This document shows positions 36,311-49,850 of a stretch of DNA of 64,000 nt, piece after piece. The first letter of the stretch is position 1. Each line of letters opens with the position of its first letter. Made by a program: the position numbers and the translations under genes. The notes under the pieces are model-generated. The model saw only the letters and a list, made by a program, of their open reading frames with translations. It was not told where the DNA came from and did no database searches. This DNA is from Peromyscus leucopus. Lineage: Eukaryota > Chordata > Mammalia > Rodentia > Cricetidae. The DNA is taken from assembly GCF_004664715.2 (NCBI RefSeq), contig NC_051066.1, positions 80,054,735-80,118,734 of the forward strand, read 5' to 3'.

Positions 36311-37560
36311 GGTTCCTTTTAGAGTATGTGGATCTGCAATCATAGTGGTTGCAGATTTCTTTATCTTACCCCCTGCTAATGGGCTTCCGAATTGAACTTG
36401 ATGTTTTACTGTTCCAAACATCCACACTTGAATATTTATGCTAATATTTCCATATAACACTGCTTAAGAAAGGACATTTCAGGGCCAAAGGGTGTGCCAT
36501 TAAAAACACTGGAAATAAACCCCACCAGTCCCCAGAAGTCATGCCATTTCTTATCAGACACTCATGGCTTGCAGTGTTCTCTAGCATCTGTAGATGCTCC
36601 AAATGCCTGAATCAAAGAATGTTGGGGGAAGGGGCCTTTGAGATCATCTGTTCCGATCTTTTATTTCAGGGGCCTGAAGCTCCAAAGCCAAATGCAGGGA
36701 AGAGGGAGCACTACATATTGGTAGCAAGGCTGGGATCTGAGCCATTTTCTTGGCCTCTCTCTTGGGTGCAGCGGGGGCTGCCCCAGTCTCCACAGCATCC
36801 CCAGGAAGGTGGCTCTCCCTCCTGTTCCCAGGCACCCTTTGCCTGTGGTGCTGTATCAGTATCAGGCAGCCTGGCAAATCAGCAAGCCTTTCAGTGGAGC
36901 ATCCCACACCTCCCCAGTAAGCAAGGCAGGGGAGCCAAGGCTTCCTCTTGATATTTATATCCAGAGTAGAACTGAATCAGCTCAAAGACTCGCTACAGTT
37001 TCAAAGTATGCTTTCCTGCCTCCCTGCAGCTGAGCACAGCCAAGTCACAGACCCTGACAGAAGTACCTGGCAAGCCAAACATTTTGCCTTGAATAGAAGC
37101 CACTGGGGAATACAGAAGCAGAGGGTTTTCTTGTTAGGGAGCACCCCTTCCCTCCAATAATTCACGCTGGTGGGCTGGCAAGAGGTTAAAGCCAGCTATG
37201 TGGGCAATCTGTGTGATAACTGCGTAGAGCTTAGTCGTCTACTGAGTGTATGGCCACAAATGCTGGCACGTCTCGCCAACTCCTCACAGAGTTAATCGAA
37301 CAGGGAGATTATCAGAGATTTCTATACTGGAGTTCATTGGGGGCAAAGCCAGGGCAGACAACAGTTTCCCTGCCTCTATTTCTAGAATGTTCTCCTCTTC
37401 CCCATCAGTCCTGGGTGTCCTATATCCTGGACACTCTCAATAGGCTTAGGATGAATGTTCCTCACTTTCCACAGCTCTGCCTCAATTGTGTGAGGAACAT
37501 GAAAAAAATATTTTATACTCCACAGATGTATTTTTTGTTTAAAAGAAAAAAAAAGTCAAT
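36311..37560. other. Intergenic DNA with MIR fragment
   Basis: 36,625-36,745 resembles MIR in reverse (TTTGAGATCATCTGTTCCGA, GCAAGGCTGGGATCTGAGCC). The rest is single-copy; the open frame at 36,541-36,951 runs through this MIR and is not credible as a gene. Confidence 0.5.
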
Positions 37561-37562
37561 CC

Positions 37563-37727
37563 AGCCAGCATGGTGATGGCCATCTTTAATCCCAGCACTT
37601 GGCAGACAGAGGCAGGCTGATCTCTGTGAGTTTGAGGTCAGTCTGGTCTACACAGTGAGTTCCAGGTCAGCTTGAGCTACACAATAAAACCCTGTCTCAA
37701 AATCAATCAATCAATCAATCAATCAAT
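37563..37727 (+). mobile_element. B1 SINE with (AATC)n tail
   Basis: CTTTAATCCCAGCACTTGGC, GATCTCTGTGAGTTTGAGG and AAAACCCTGTCTCAAAATC, ending in about seven AATC units. Confidence 0.9.
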
Positions 37728-39075
37728 CCAGACATTTTTAATTCTATTTATTTTCTTTTTTAATTAAAACTTTTGTTTATTTATTGGTGGGGTGTGCTAC
37801 AGCTTGTGTGTGGAATTAGGTAGGGTCTATGGGTCAAACTTAGCTTGTCAGGCCTGATGGCAAAGTAACCCGCTGGGCCGTCTCATGGCCCCTCCATTTT
37901 TCTCTCTCATCTTACACTCCTACTTTCTGGCCTATCACAAGGCTTTCATGATCCCGACACCAACAAGCTGTGGTACAGGGAGAAGCTAAGTCTCCTGTTT
38001 CTCCATGCATGCCAGGAAGTCTGTCTTATCTATCTTAGCAATCTAAGGAAACACTGATAGGTTTGCCGTTTGGGGGGAGTCATTTTATTTTTTAACCTTA
38101 ATGGTCACTATGGAAGTTAATGGCAGATGCTGAGGTTTTTATGTGAAGTGACTCTGGGTGCTGAAGGGATTTGGGGTGTACCGGTCAGTCTTTTATTGAC
38201 TGTCAGTGTGAAAAAGAAATAGGAAGAATCCACTTTTCCTAAAAGACAGGGCGAGGGAGGGTGAGTTCCCAGCCTAAGCACAGCTCCAGCTTCCACGGGT
38301 GACCCCTCTCCTCTCGAAATGCCAAAGCTGTAAGACTCAGCCAGAGGTGGGCGGGGTTTCCACTTTGCTCAGGATTTAGCTCAAGAGTCTCCGGCCTTCC
38401 AGCGGGCAGAAGGTGAAACTATTACCTACTCCAGGGATGGGCTCCATGAAAAAGTGCCCCTTTGTCAAAAAATAATATTATTAGAAAACCCTGTGAGGAA
38501 ATTGTCAGTTGCCAGATTCTGGCCCAATTAATCACTGAACAGTCACGGTCGGAGACCTCCCTTCCTGGGGCTGTTCTCATGCAAGGATCATTGCAAGGCA
38601 GATTTATGAAACATGGCCCGAGCTGCTTACATTCCATGTGCTACACTTTACACATTCTTGTGGGGTCAAGGTGGGGAAAGGCACGCACACTAATAGCTTT
38701 CACGCAAACCTTCTTCCCGGCTCATTTTACCGGCACATTACAATACACTTTTTTTAAAAAAAAAAAAATAAATGACATTTTAAGGTCATGAATGAATGCT
38801 TCCTAATTTCCATTTTTAGAGGATTACAGATCTCAAAAGGGCAGTGAGAGGTTTTTAGACTATCTCAGTTTCCTGGCCACAACTCTATTTGAACCATCTC
38901 AGCAGACCTCCAAGAAGACAAAAGAACATTTTCCTGTAAGTCTCACAATCTCGATTCACCCAGGTCCTTTTTCTTAAATCTCTGGGGTTTTGTGGTTATA
39001 TGGGCCCAAGCATATGTATTTTACTCTGTGTTTAAAGTCCTAAAATAAGGGCCCCCTTGCGGAATACTTCTACAA
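37728..39075. other. Intergenic single-copy DNA
   Basis: Repeat-poor; an A run at 38,756-38,769. No gene. Confidence 0.5.
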
Positions 39076-39262
39076 AAGGCTTGCAAGGTGGTTCAGAGGG
39101 TAAGTGTGCTTGCTGCCAAGGCCAACGCCATGAGTTCAAGCCCTAGAACCCACATAAAGGATAGAAGAGATTCCTTCAAGTTGTCCTCTGACCTCACAGA
39201 CCCACAGTGACACATGTGTACCCACATACTTACACAGACACACTAAAATAGATGTTTAAAAA
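39076..39262 (+). mobile_element. B2-type SINE
   Basis: GCAAGGTGGTTCAGAGGGTA, GAGTTCAAGCCCTAGAACCC and AGTTGTCCTCTGACCTCACA in sense order. Confidence 0.8.
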
Positions 39263-40084
39263 AGTAAAAAGAGAAAGGAAATATTCAACAAAGCTGTTGA
39301 ATCCAAAGGCCACCACGAAGTGGGTCTACCATTTTGCTGGAACCCTCCCACCCACCCACCCACCCACCCAGGGTGTTGGCTTCTTGGCAGGAGGCCGAAG
39401 GTCCTAAGGCTTTGCGTTAATTTTTTTTCTGACCTGAATGGTCAGCCAGAGTCTGTCTTTGTTCCATTTGTCAAAACACCATTGTTCTTTCTCTTCACTG
39501 TGGTGGTTTCATTTCCATTGTTTACATTATCAGAAGTCAGAGCAGCCTTGAGTGGATGGACACAGAGCTTGTTGACGGCCTTTGTGGCCAGGAGCCAGGC
39601 TCATCTTGGGTGTTCAGCGGACCGTGGAAATCATAGCCTGCCAACCAACTTTGGCTCCGTCGCAAGGTTACCACTCACAAAAGAGTTTCTGTCACCGTTC
39701 GCTCTGTCCCAGGGCCACGGCACACTGGATGGTGAGTCCCCGAAGAGGGCATTCTCTGCTCCCAGACCTGCTATCTTTATGTACAAGAGGCTCATTAAGG
39801 AGAAAGCACAACATTTTGCTAAGAGAAGTATCTGATAGGCCGGGTTTTGTTCTGTTGTTGCTGTGTTTTGTACTTTTAAAGAGATTGTGTTCTTACATTG
39901 TTGTGAAAAGACACTCACTGTTCAAAGTTAACCTGGGACCTCACCTTCATGGGGGACAGAGTAACTGGGACATATTAGCTCCTGGAAGAAATAATACGTT
40001 TTGAATGATCCTTCAGTTGTGAATTGTTTTATATTGGACTCTTATTTGCTCAAAAACCATATCTTAAAACAATTTAAAATGCCG
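39263..40084. other. Intergenic DNA with the longest upstream open frame
   Basis: A (CCCA)n run lies at 39,347-39,370. A 171-codon frame from 39,320 starts in it but shows no domain, signal or homologous look; I treat it as chance. Confidence 0.5.
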
Positions 40085-40215
40085 TGTACCCATGCTGGGT
40101 GAGGTGGTGCAGGCCTATAATAATCCCAATACTTGGGAGAAAGAGGCAGGAAAACTGCGAGTTTGACACCAGCCTGGGCTCTATAATAAAATCTTGTCAT
40201 AAATAAGTAAATAGA
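40085..40215 (+). mobile_element. B1 SINE, degraded
   Basis: GGTGAGGTGGTGCAGGCCTA and GTTTGACACCAGCCTGGGCT in sense order. Confidence 0.75.
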
Positions 40216-41104
40216 ATAAACAAAACATAGGATAACAACACTGAAAATCCTGATTCTTACGTTAAGTGTCAAATACTGTGTGAAAGGGGATTACTTAAAA
40301 AATGGTAATTGCCTTTTCTGATTCTATAAATTGTCATCTTAAAGTTTGTTGGGATCATTTATTAAATATGTGAATATTTAAAAAAATAATTACGGGAATT
40401 CAGTTGGGCCATTTGGGGTATTCTTTCAGAGAAGGTCTGGTCAACTTTCCTGAGGGAAAATACTAGTTTCATATATGGGCTCCATGCAAAGGATGGCTTT
40501 ATATTTCTAGAAACCAACAATAGATGTGAAAGAACAAAGAACAATGTCTTCAAAGCCTGAGTGAAATAATCCTTATTCTGTAACGACCAAAACGGGGAAA
40601 CACCGGTGAAAAGGAGGTTAACATCATTTTGAGATATATAAGCTCCGAATCCACGTCGCTTTCGGTGTTTTCTGGCCCTGGACACTAGTCTGCATGGACG
40701 GTACTGATGAGACCCAGCCTTCCACTCCCAGGAGTCTGGCCATTGGTAAACACTGGCTGAGTTGAGAAGGAAGGAGAAAAATACATCATCAGCCTATTTG
40801 TTAGCTGTGTTCCTTCCCGAAGGTCAGCCCTCCTTGCGGACAGACCTCCTCACTCTCTCTGGTCTGGTCTCTTCTCTCAGGCACAGGGATGGGGATAGGC
40901 TGGCTCCCTGCTGGCCAGAGCCTGGAAAGTCAACACCCCTATTAGTTTTACTTAGTCTTGCTTACATTTTAAGATATAGACTATGCATTTACTATCCCTC
41001 AGTGACTCTACTGGAGTGTATTTCTGTCTCCTGCAGGACCCTAACCCACATGGTTGCCTGGAAGACCAATGGATGGTGCTGGCTTACTTAATTCTCTAAC
41101 ATGG
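40216..41104. other. Intergenic single-copy DNA
   Basis: Nothing recognised. Confidence 0.5.
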
Positions 41105-41775
41105 CACAGTGGTTAGAATTACTTTGGACTCACCTCCTCCTGGGCTCTGCCACACCCCAGCTGTAAGAGTTTGGACAAATGACTAGCTCTCTATGTCTCA
41201 TATGAAAAAAAGGAGATTTAGTTGATTGACTGACTGGAGATTCTAAGAATAGAGTTTAAGACCTCAGGCATGTACTCGACCACCTAGTCACATCTTCAGC
41301 TCAAAAATGGGGTTAGTTTTTATGACTTAATTTTTTTCATATGTATGTGTGCTGGCATGCATGTGAGCACACGTATGTGGGGTGTGTATAACGTGTGCAC
41401 ATGTGCATGTAGAGGCCAGAGGCTGACATCAGGAGTCTTCCCCAGCTGCCCTCCATCTTGTTCTTTGAGGTGGGGTCTCTTAGTTAGACACAGAACTCAC
41501 CAATAGAGCTAGCCTGGCTAACCAGCTTGCTGTAGGCATCTCCTGCTTCTGCCTTCCAAGTGCTGGAATTGCAAGCAGACCTCGACTGTAAATGGATTCT
41601 GGAAAGACAAATCGGGTCCTCAGGGCGGCATGGCAAGGGTTTAATCACCGAGCCTTCTCCCCAGCCCTGTTTTTATGACTTTTTACTTGGCATGTCTGTG
41701 AGGACCAAATGATACAATCTTAGAAAACATGTCGTACGGTGGCTGTCACTTAGTGAGAACTCTATAAAAAGCAGT
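41105..41775 (+). mobile_element. MIR element split by a later SINE insertion
   Basis: MIR-like 5' part at 41,105-41,225 (GGGCTCTGCCACACCCCAGC, TGTAAGAGTTTGGACAAATG) and MIR-like tail at 41,685-41,775 (TGAGGACCAAATGATACAAT) flank an antisense rodent SINE. Confidence 0.6.
41335..41672 (-). mobile_element. Rodent SINE (B2 superfamily, long form), antisense
   Basis: GAGGCCAGAGGCTGACATCA, GCTGCCCTCCATCTTGTTCT, GAACTCACCAATAGAGCTAG and TTTAATCACCGAGCCTTCTC with CCCAGCCC at the end. Confidence 0.7.
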
Positions 41776-43554
41776 TACTGCTATTTCCTATGATTATCCC
41801 AGTGCCCTTGCTAGCCTGCCCTGCAAAGAGGCCAAGTGGGAATAAAGCCCCAAAGCTGTATTTATGCTTTCTTAAAGGTTTAGAAGGAAGCTTCAATGAG
41901 GGGAAAGCTTCATCAATGTCTCTGCAATATGCCTTTGGGGTGAGAATGATGCTCTTGCTTCCTGGGTTGAATCCTAGCAGGCATGGCTGGTGGCCTCTGA
42001 CAGCTGACTCTGCGTTTTGCCCACCGACCTCAAAAAAGGAACAGAACTAAGACATGCATTTTAGAGGCTTGGGAATTTCCAGCTACCTGACCCGCTCTCC
42101 TTTGAAGAGAGAATGATTCAGAAATGGTGGTGGGGGATGGGAAATCACCGTGGGATTCCTGAAGGAGCAGAAAAGCAGATTCTTTTTGTAATTTCCACAC
42201 AGTGCATTGGCATTGTTCTTTATTGTAATTAACAACACGATAACAAAAAAAATCCATTTTAAGGAAGCAAAATGGGGAATGCTAGGACTTGGTCTGAATA
42301 GGGAGTGCGGTGCCAGACTTCAGCGCTGTGTGGAGGAAACATTCTGTGACAAAGCATTTGGATTCCACTCTGGCCTGTGGATCTTTCTGTGATCTGACTG
42401 GATCACAGTTGCATGAATGACACCAGAGGCTGATGCGGATGCGCATGCGTCTCAGACCCTCAGCCATCTCCACTTCCTCCCTTTTGGAATTCTGAGTCCT
42501 GAAGGTTCTATCCAACCCTACAGCTGCTGCTGTGCCCACACTGTATTTTGGATGGAGAAGGGTGGCCATCCCGGTCTCCCAGCTTAGGCTTCCTTGTTAA
42601 GGATGCGGTGTAACGACCCCTTCTTGAAATGGCAGTTGTGAGAAGTAAAGAGAATGGAGGAGAGCCTCGAGGATGCAGTCAAGAATAGCTAATAAGAGCG
42701 CGTATCGCTGTAAAAAGAAGGCAGGAGGAGGAGGGAAGGAGGACGGAAGAAGAGGGAAAACACATCCTGATTCCACGGAGCAGCCACCCCACAGCAAGCC
42801 ATTTGGGACGCATAGGAGTGAGTTTATACATACTTTGAAAAATCTGACCGCTCTTTTAAAGAGGATCGTTAAATTCCCCACTAGGGTTGTTTCTGTTCAT
42901 AAGCTTCAGCTTAGAAATATGTCTTGATTGTGGCAATATTTTAGTTTTTACATCAAACATCATCAGTTCTTTTTTTCGTTTTTCTTTTTTATCTTTTTCA
43001 GTTTCATCCACAGCTTTGGTTACTCTTGCCCAGTCATCCTAGGGTCACCCAAGTGCTTTTATTCTAGAGACCTTCCAAAGTCAGCCAAGGCAGTGGTTTT
43101 GAAAACTGTCCTTGTTTGTCGACAAAAGTACGTTAAAACAACCAAGGGCCTGACTCCTGCCCAGGATGATTATTTTTAATGTCTTACTGGACACGTTTGA
43201 AATGCTTTTTGGGTCCTTGGGGAGTTGAATTGGGAGAAATTGCTTTTTTCTTCTTGTATTTTGTTTTAAGTCTTGAGATGTGATTTTTGGTGAATGTCTG
43301 TGATGTCTGCACATTGCGTTATACTCCCTCCAAAGGCTGCTGGGATTTCATCAGCATCAAAAGGCAGCAAGGGCACAGGATGGAGAAGATGAGCCATGTC
43401 TCCCAGCTTCCTGCTCCTCTTCCCTTGACTATGCTGCTCCAGGAGCTTTAGGGGATTGGTCTTTCAGGTTGGATCAGCCAGGCGCTCCAACTCTTTCCAC
43501 ATCAGAACAACTTCCGCTCCAGGCGTCAGTGACTAAGTCTAGAAAAAGACACCA
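41776..43554. other. Intergenic single-copy DNA
   Basis: No gene. A T-rich tract ending in CAG at 42,967-43,001 mimics a + strand splice acceptor. Confidence 0.5.
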
Positions 43555-43720
43555 TCAATATGCCAAGTATCCCAATGAAGTGCAATGATGTTTTTCTAAT
43601 TATGACAACCTCGTAATTAGCCCATTATTTGCATACTCACCAGAGACCCTCTCTGTGAAACTTGAGTGGTCATTAGTCTCTCTAGATAACACAGTGAGGA
43701 ACTGAAGAGAATCCAGACAA
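43555..43720. promoter_or_regulatory. Candidate conserved non-coding element
   Basis: Repeat-free block with TTTTTCTAATTATGACAACC, CTCGTAATTAGCCCATTATT and TTTGCATAC (POU-like). TAATTA occurs in close spacing. Confidence 0.3.
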
Positions 43721-43765
43721 CTTCCTGGATCTGGTGTAAGTGAAAATTTTTCTGTAATGCTTCTG

Positions 43766-43955
43766 TTTAAAATAATGATTTATTATTATTAATTATTAAT
43801 ATCATTATTATTATTAATGTATGTTTGGAGGTCAGAGGACAACTTTGCAGAATTAGTTCTCTCTTCCATCGTGGGTTCCAGGAACAAAACACAGGTGGCA
43901 AAGTTTGTGCATCACATGCCTTTACCTACGCTGAGCCATCTCACTGGCCCCCAAG
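43766..43955 (-). mobile_element. AT-rich tract and B2-type SINE, antisense
   Basis: (ATT)-rich run at 43,776-43,818, then GGAGGTCAGAGGACAACTTT and ACGCTGAGCCATCTCACTGG. Confidence 0.75.
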
Positions 43956-44929
43956 GACACTTATTAGAGGAGAAAGTGCCTCAAATTATGACCAAATCCT
44001 GTAGCATAACCAGAACCCAGAAACCAGTATTATACGCCCCAGTTTGGTTGCTGGGCCTGTAAAAGTTACTTGGCAAGGGAAAGTGAATGCTCTTTGTAAA
44101 AGAAAGTGGGTCCTCCCTTCACACAACCCATATGTTATCTTATCTGAGAGAGGGATGAGACATGATGCTCTCAAAAGTCTTGTGCATTGTGTAACTTTCT
44201 GCAAACTTAAGACTCAAGTCCGTGAAAAAATGTTTTCCATATCCCATTCAACTAGGTGATACCTGAAGAAGGTGCCAGGTTGAATTAGGAAAAGTTGAAT
44301 GACATCTTAGCAATACTTAGACTCCCCATACCCACATGAATACTAAAGACATGGGTGGTATTTCCTTTAAAACAATGATGAGCAGCTACCTCCAGGATTC
44401 ATCTTTCATAAAAGCTCAGTGGATGAAGGTCTGACACACTCTCCATTCTATGGCACTGTGTGCATGTGACCCTCCTGCTGTGAGCAGGCGATGTGGTCTC
44501 TTGTTTGAAAACCTAATTTCTGAGCACAGAGCCAAGTGAGGGTCGGGCTGGGTGTTCTACTTCCTTCTCGGATCCATTTGTGATGGACTCCGGGCTGCAT
44601 TCAGGGAAAAAAAAAAAGAAAAAAAACAGAAAAACAAAAAAAAACCTTGTCTTTACAGAAACAGGGCTAGCTTGACTGAACAGATGGCCCTGCTTGTCCG
44701 ATAATAATAATGATACACTGTGTTTATTTGAAAGATGACTCAATTATTCATTCTGACTCCAAGGTCCCAGTGCAAAATCCTGGATTCCAATCCTGTGGAT
44801 TTATCACACCCACTGGAGGATTCTGGCTTTCCAAACCTCTGCATGGATCGTCGTCTTCCATTAGAGTGGGTTCGCCCTTTCCAAATGATAAAATCTTTCT
44901 TCCCTAGCCTGAGTTTGCCTCAACTTCTT
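43956..44929. other. Intergenic single-copy DNA
   Basis: A-rich run at 44,605-44,645; otherwise nothing. Confidence 0.5.
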
Positions 44930-45190
44930 TCAAACCACGATCTGTGTAAACAATGTGTGAGAACACAGGACAATAGGAAGCGCTGGTGGGAACGCTGCAA
45001 TAAATATGTCAGGTGCATAAACTCGCCGATGATATTTATTTGGTTCTCAAGAAGAAAGTATTGGGATATGATAAATTACGACCATTTTTCAACATCTCCG
45101 ATTTCTCTAGTAATGCATATATGTTGGCAGACCTCAGTGGATCTTGCTAATTTATTTGTAGATCATCAAAGAAACACATAAAATGTAAGT
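44930..45190. promoter_or_regulatory. Candidate conserved non-coding element
   Basis: Repeat-free AT-rich block with forkhead-like TGTAAACAATG (44,945-44,955) and several AATAAAT/ATTTATT cores (GATGATATTTATTTGG near 45,030). Confidence 0.3.
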
Positions 45191-45924
45191 CTCCAGGCAA
45201 GCAAACTGACTGGGAAGCTGAATTGGGTAACAGCAGTATTTTCCTACACCGTAAGTAAACATGTCAACATGATGACAAGGGTTTTTGTCCCACTCCTGGC
45301 TGAACTTTGAGGGGTGAGATGGCTAATATCGAGGGACTGGGCTTTGTAGTCTCCCTCACAGAGTGTCTCGTGACTCCAGAGAAGGATACTCTGCAGCTTG
45401 ACACAGAGAACAGGGTCAGAATATTTCTTAACAGAGATTCCTATGGTGTCATTGAATTACAGCAGGGGTTCAGGATTTTCTGTGCCTTCATAGGCTGTAT
45501 TTTAAAGTTGGCACACTTTTTTAAAGCTAATGTGCTATAAAATGGAGTCACAGTGAATCCCCATTATGAAAGTGGTGGGAAATGACATGGGGAGAGGAAG
45601 TAAAATATGGATCTGTACATACGCCACAAGCTGATATTCCAAAGATGATCTTTGTGAACATAAAAGTTAATGCTGTCTTTGATTGGTGAGATTTCAAAAC
45701 ACACTCGCACAGATTCTGTTACCAGATGAGAGCCATGGACCTAGGGTTATTTCCTCCTTTTGCTTGGCTGTCAGGAAACTCAGAGCCACATCTTTCTGCT
45801 TGATTATACTAACTATTTTCATCCTTTGATTTTTAATATTTTAATATGAGACAATCTTTTCATCTCACTAGCCCCACTTAACGCTGGCTTGCTTAAGACT
45901 TCTTTTCTTGTAAAGAAAAAAATA
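45191..45924. other. Intergenic single-copy DNA
   Basis: Nothing recognised. Confidence 0.5.
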
Positions 45925-46075
45925 ATTTTTTTTTTTTGAGTCAGGGTTTCTCTGTGTAGCCCTGGCTGTCCTGGAACTCACTCTGTAGACCAGGCTGGCC
46001 TTAAACTCAGAGAGATATGCCTTCCTCTGCCTCCTGATTGCTGGGATTAAAGGTGTGCACCACCACCAACTGGTC
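45925..46075 (-). mobile_element. B1 SINE, antisense
   Basis: T run, then GAGTCAGGGTTTCTCTGTGT, GTAGACCAGGCTGGCCTTAA and GGGATTAAAGGTGTGCACCA. Confidence 0.9.
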
Positions 46076-46162
46076 ACATTTTTGATGTATAAAGAGAAAG
46101 AGGTGCCACACAGACAGATTCTGCCATTTTAAGAGCTAATGCTGCCCTCACGCAGCTTGGTG

Positions 46163-46262
46163 ATGACATCTCTTTCCTTCCTTCCTTCCTTCCTTCCTTC
46201 CTTCCTTCCTTCCTTCCTTCCTTCCTTCCTTCCTTCTTTCCTTCTTTCCTTTCTTCTTTTCT
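46163..46262. repeat. (TTCC)n tetranucleotide array
   Basis: About 18 clean TTCC units then degenerating CTTT units; abuts a B1 tail. Confidence 0.95.
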
Positions 46263-46420
46263 TTTCTTTTGTTTTTTGAATCAGGGTTTCTCTGTGTAGC
46301 CCTGGCTATCCTGGAACTCACTCTATAGACCAGGATGGCCTCCAACTCACAGAGATCTACCTGCCTCTTCCTCCCAAGTCCTGGGATTAAATGTGTGCTG
46401 TACCATGCCAGTCATAAAAT
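46263..46420 (-). mobile_element. B1 SINE, antisense
   Basis: GAATCAGGGTTTCTCTGTGT, CTATAGACCAGGATGGCCTC and TCCTGGGATTAAATGTGTGC. Confidence 0.9.
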
Positions 46421-46479
46421 AAAAATTTTAAGTAAAAGACGTATACTTATTATTTACCACCCAAACTAGGGCACTTTGG

Positions 46480-46740
46480 AAATACAGGGAGAGCAGTTTA
46501 TAATTAACTGGGGACAGCAGCTCAGACTGAGACAGTCTTTCCCAAAATGAATGATCCTCCAGTACAGAGTACACATCACAGATAATGGTTATTCCATTCC
46601 CGGGTAGGAGATAATTAAAGACAAATATGGACCCGACACAGAGAACCATGGCTAAGTTATGTGCTTATTTATCTTGCATCACACGTGTTGATTGGAGTGT
46701 AATATTTATTATCTCTTGGGAAGTTTTATAATTAGCCTCT
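46480..46740. promoter_or_regulatory. Candidate conserved non-coding element
   Basis: Repeat-free block with AGATAATGGTTATTCC, GGAGATAATTAAAGACAAA, TTATTTATCTTGCATCACA and GTTTTATAATTAGCCTC. GATA-, homeodomain- and forkhead-like words are dense. Confidence 0.3.
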
Positions 46741-47969
46741 GTATCAATAGAGAAAAACATGCTGGGCTTTGGATGTGATTTCTACAGTGATGGGGTTGTC
46801 TCAGATCTGGAAGAGTGATCACAATAGGACACCCACTATTGGACTGTGATTTATGGAGTCTTGGATAAACACACTATAGAGTAGTGTTAGATTTCCAGTG
46901 ACTCTGTCCTGTCGTTCCTGAGTCACTTCTCATAAACGTTTGTAATTCTTGAACAGCAAGCTGATACCATGCTTAAGCTTATTTACAGAACTCTTAACAA
47001 ATGCTATGAGGTAGTTTCAGGAAGAGGCTCAAACTGCTTTTTCTCTGCATTTGCTGAAAACACTCTCCTTCTTCTTTGGGAAAACACGGGATTGCCAGAG
47101 TCCTGGATAGGTGCTTCAGATGTCGTAAACAGTAATAGTAATGGAGAGTCAGCAGAAGGCTCAAAGTCAAAGGTCTGAAACTCAGCCAGTGCCGGGACAC
47201 GACCGGACAATTTTTCAGACATGAAAGAGTGGGATTTCAACATGCGGAAAGCATAAGGAAGATAGTAATTCATTTCTGTGCATGGTTAGAATGTGTGCTT
47301 GTGATGCACGGAACATGCCATTCTGTGAAGGCTGTAATTCAAGCTGAGGCTGGCTGACTTATTTTTTGGTCAAGGTTACTATCTGATTAGCCAAACTGAA
47401 AGTTTAATAACTATCAGTTATTAATGTTCTATTGTATGCCAGGCAACACACCAATACTTTATATATTTTTTAATGTACTGGGATTTTAGGAGTATTGCCT
47501 GACCTTTTCATTCACTCATTTGTCCCATCATTCAGTCAACATTCATTGGTCTCTTTTCCTTTGCCACGCATTGTGTAAAAAGTATAAATGAATCATAACA
47601 CTTTTTTGTGGCTCTATTAGTTCATTCTCAAAACAAAGCGATGGCTGGTGCTATCATCCGGTCCTGTTCAGAGTCAGGAAAACGATGGCTCTGAGAATAC
47701 AGAAGTCACCTTGAGTCAGGAAGTTAGAGCAAAGGAGGACTTGAACCTTAGCAGCCTGGCCCGAAGGACCTGCTCTTTCTGCCCAGCGGGTGCCTGCACA
47801 GTGAAAACCCATCAGTGGAAAAACTCTAAGCCTCAGAAAGAAGATCACTCCCCCAGTCATGGTGGCACCCACTCTGTCCTAGGTAGAGTTCTGAAAGGTT
47901 ACGGGTATGTTCTCATTCACTCGTCTTACGCCATGCTCACTTTAGGAAACGCAACAGCAGCCCAGTCTG
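46741..47969. other. Intergenic DNA with L2 and MIR fragments
   Basis: L2-like at about 47,430-47,600 (TTGTATGCCAGGCAACACAC, CATTCAGTCAACATTCATTG) and antisense MIR at about 47,620-47,760 (GAAAACGATGGCTCTGAGAA). The open frame at 47,648 overlaps the MIR. Confidence 0.5.
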
Positions 47970-48316
47970 AGAAGATGGCTCCCTGGGTCCAATGCTCTCT
48001 GTGAAAGCATAAGGGACCTGAGTTTCGATCCCCAGCACCCAGGTAAAATAGCCTGGCATCGTGAGGCATGCCTGTAACCCAGTCCTGGGGATGGGAGAGT
48101 AGAACAGGTAAAGAAACCCCAGAGCCAGTCAGCTATTGTTAAATCACTGAATGTCCACTCAGGAGAGACCCTGTCTCAAATAAAAAACCCAAAAAAAAAC
48201 CAAAAAACAAAACAAACAAACAAACAAGCCATGGAGAATGATCAAAGAAGACACCAGTGTTGACCTCTTGCCTCCACATACATGTATGCAGCGAGCACAC
48301 CTGCGCACACGCGCGT

Positions 48317-48349
<33 letters not shown>
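47970..48349 (+). mobile_element. Rodent SINE (B2 superfamily, long form) with CA tail
   Basis: GGACCTGAGTTTCGATCCCC, CTGTAACCCAGTCCTGGGGA, GAGACCCTGTCTCAAATAAA and GACCTCTTGCCTCCACATAC; CA array at 48,317-48,349. Confidence 0.75.
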
Positions 48350-49696
<1,347 letters not shown>

Positions 49697-49850
49697 TCGG
49701 GTGGGATGGGGGGTGCATGCCACAGTATCTGTGTGTGGAAAGTCAGACCACTTTCCCAGAGTTGGCTCGCTCCTCTCATTCCGGGGACAGAACTCAGGTT
49801 GTCAAGCTGGGCACTAAGGACCTCTCCCAGCTGAGCCCACCCACCCCCCT
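49697..49850 (-). mobile_element. Degraded rodent SINE, antisense
   Basis: CATTCCGGGGACAGAACTCA, GGTTGTCAAGCTGGGCACTA and CTCTCCCAGCTGAGCCCACC resemble a reverse B3-like end. Confidence 0.5.

Noticed and set aside
39320..39835. 171-codon open frame, the longest in the upstream region outside the CpG island
   Set aside because: Starts in a CCCA repeat, has no recognisable domain, and no splice or promoter context supports it.
42967..43001. Strong polypyrimidine tract ending in CAG, as in a splice acceptor
   Set aside because: No plausible + strand exon or partner donor is identifiable, and the expected antisense RNA runs on the other strand.
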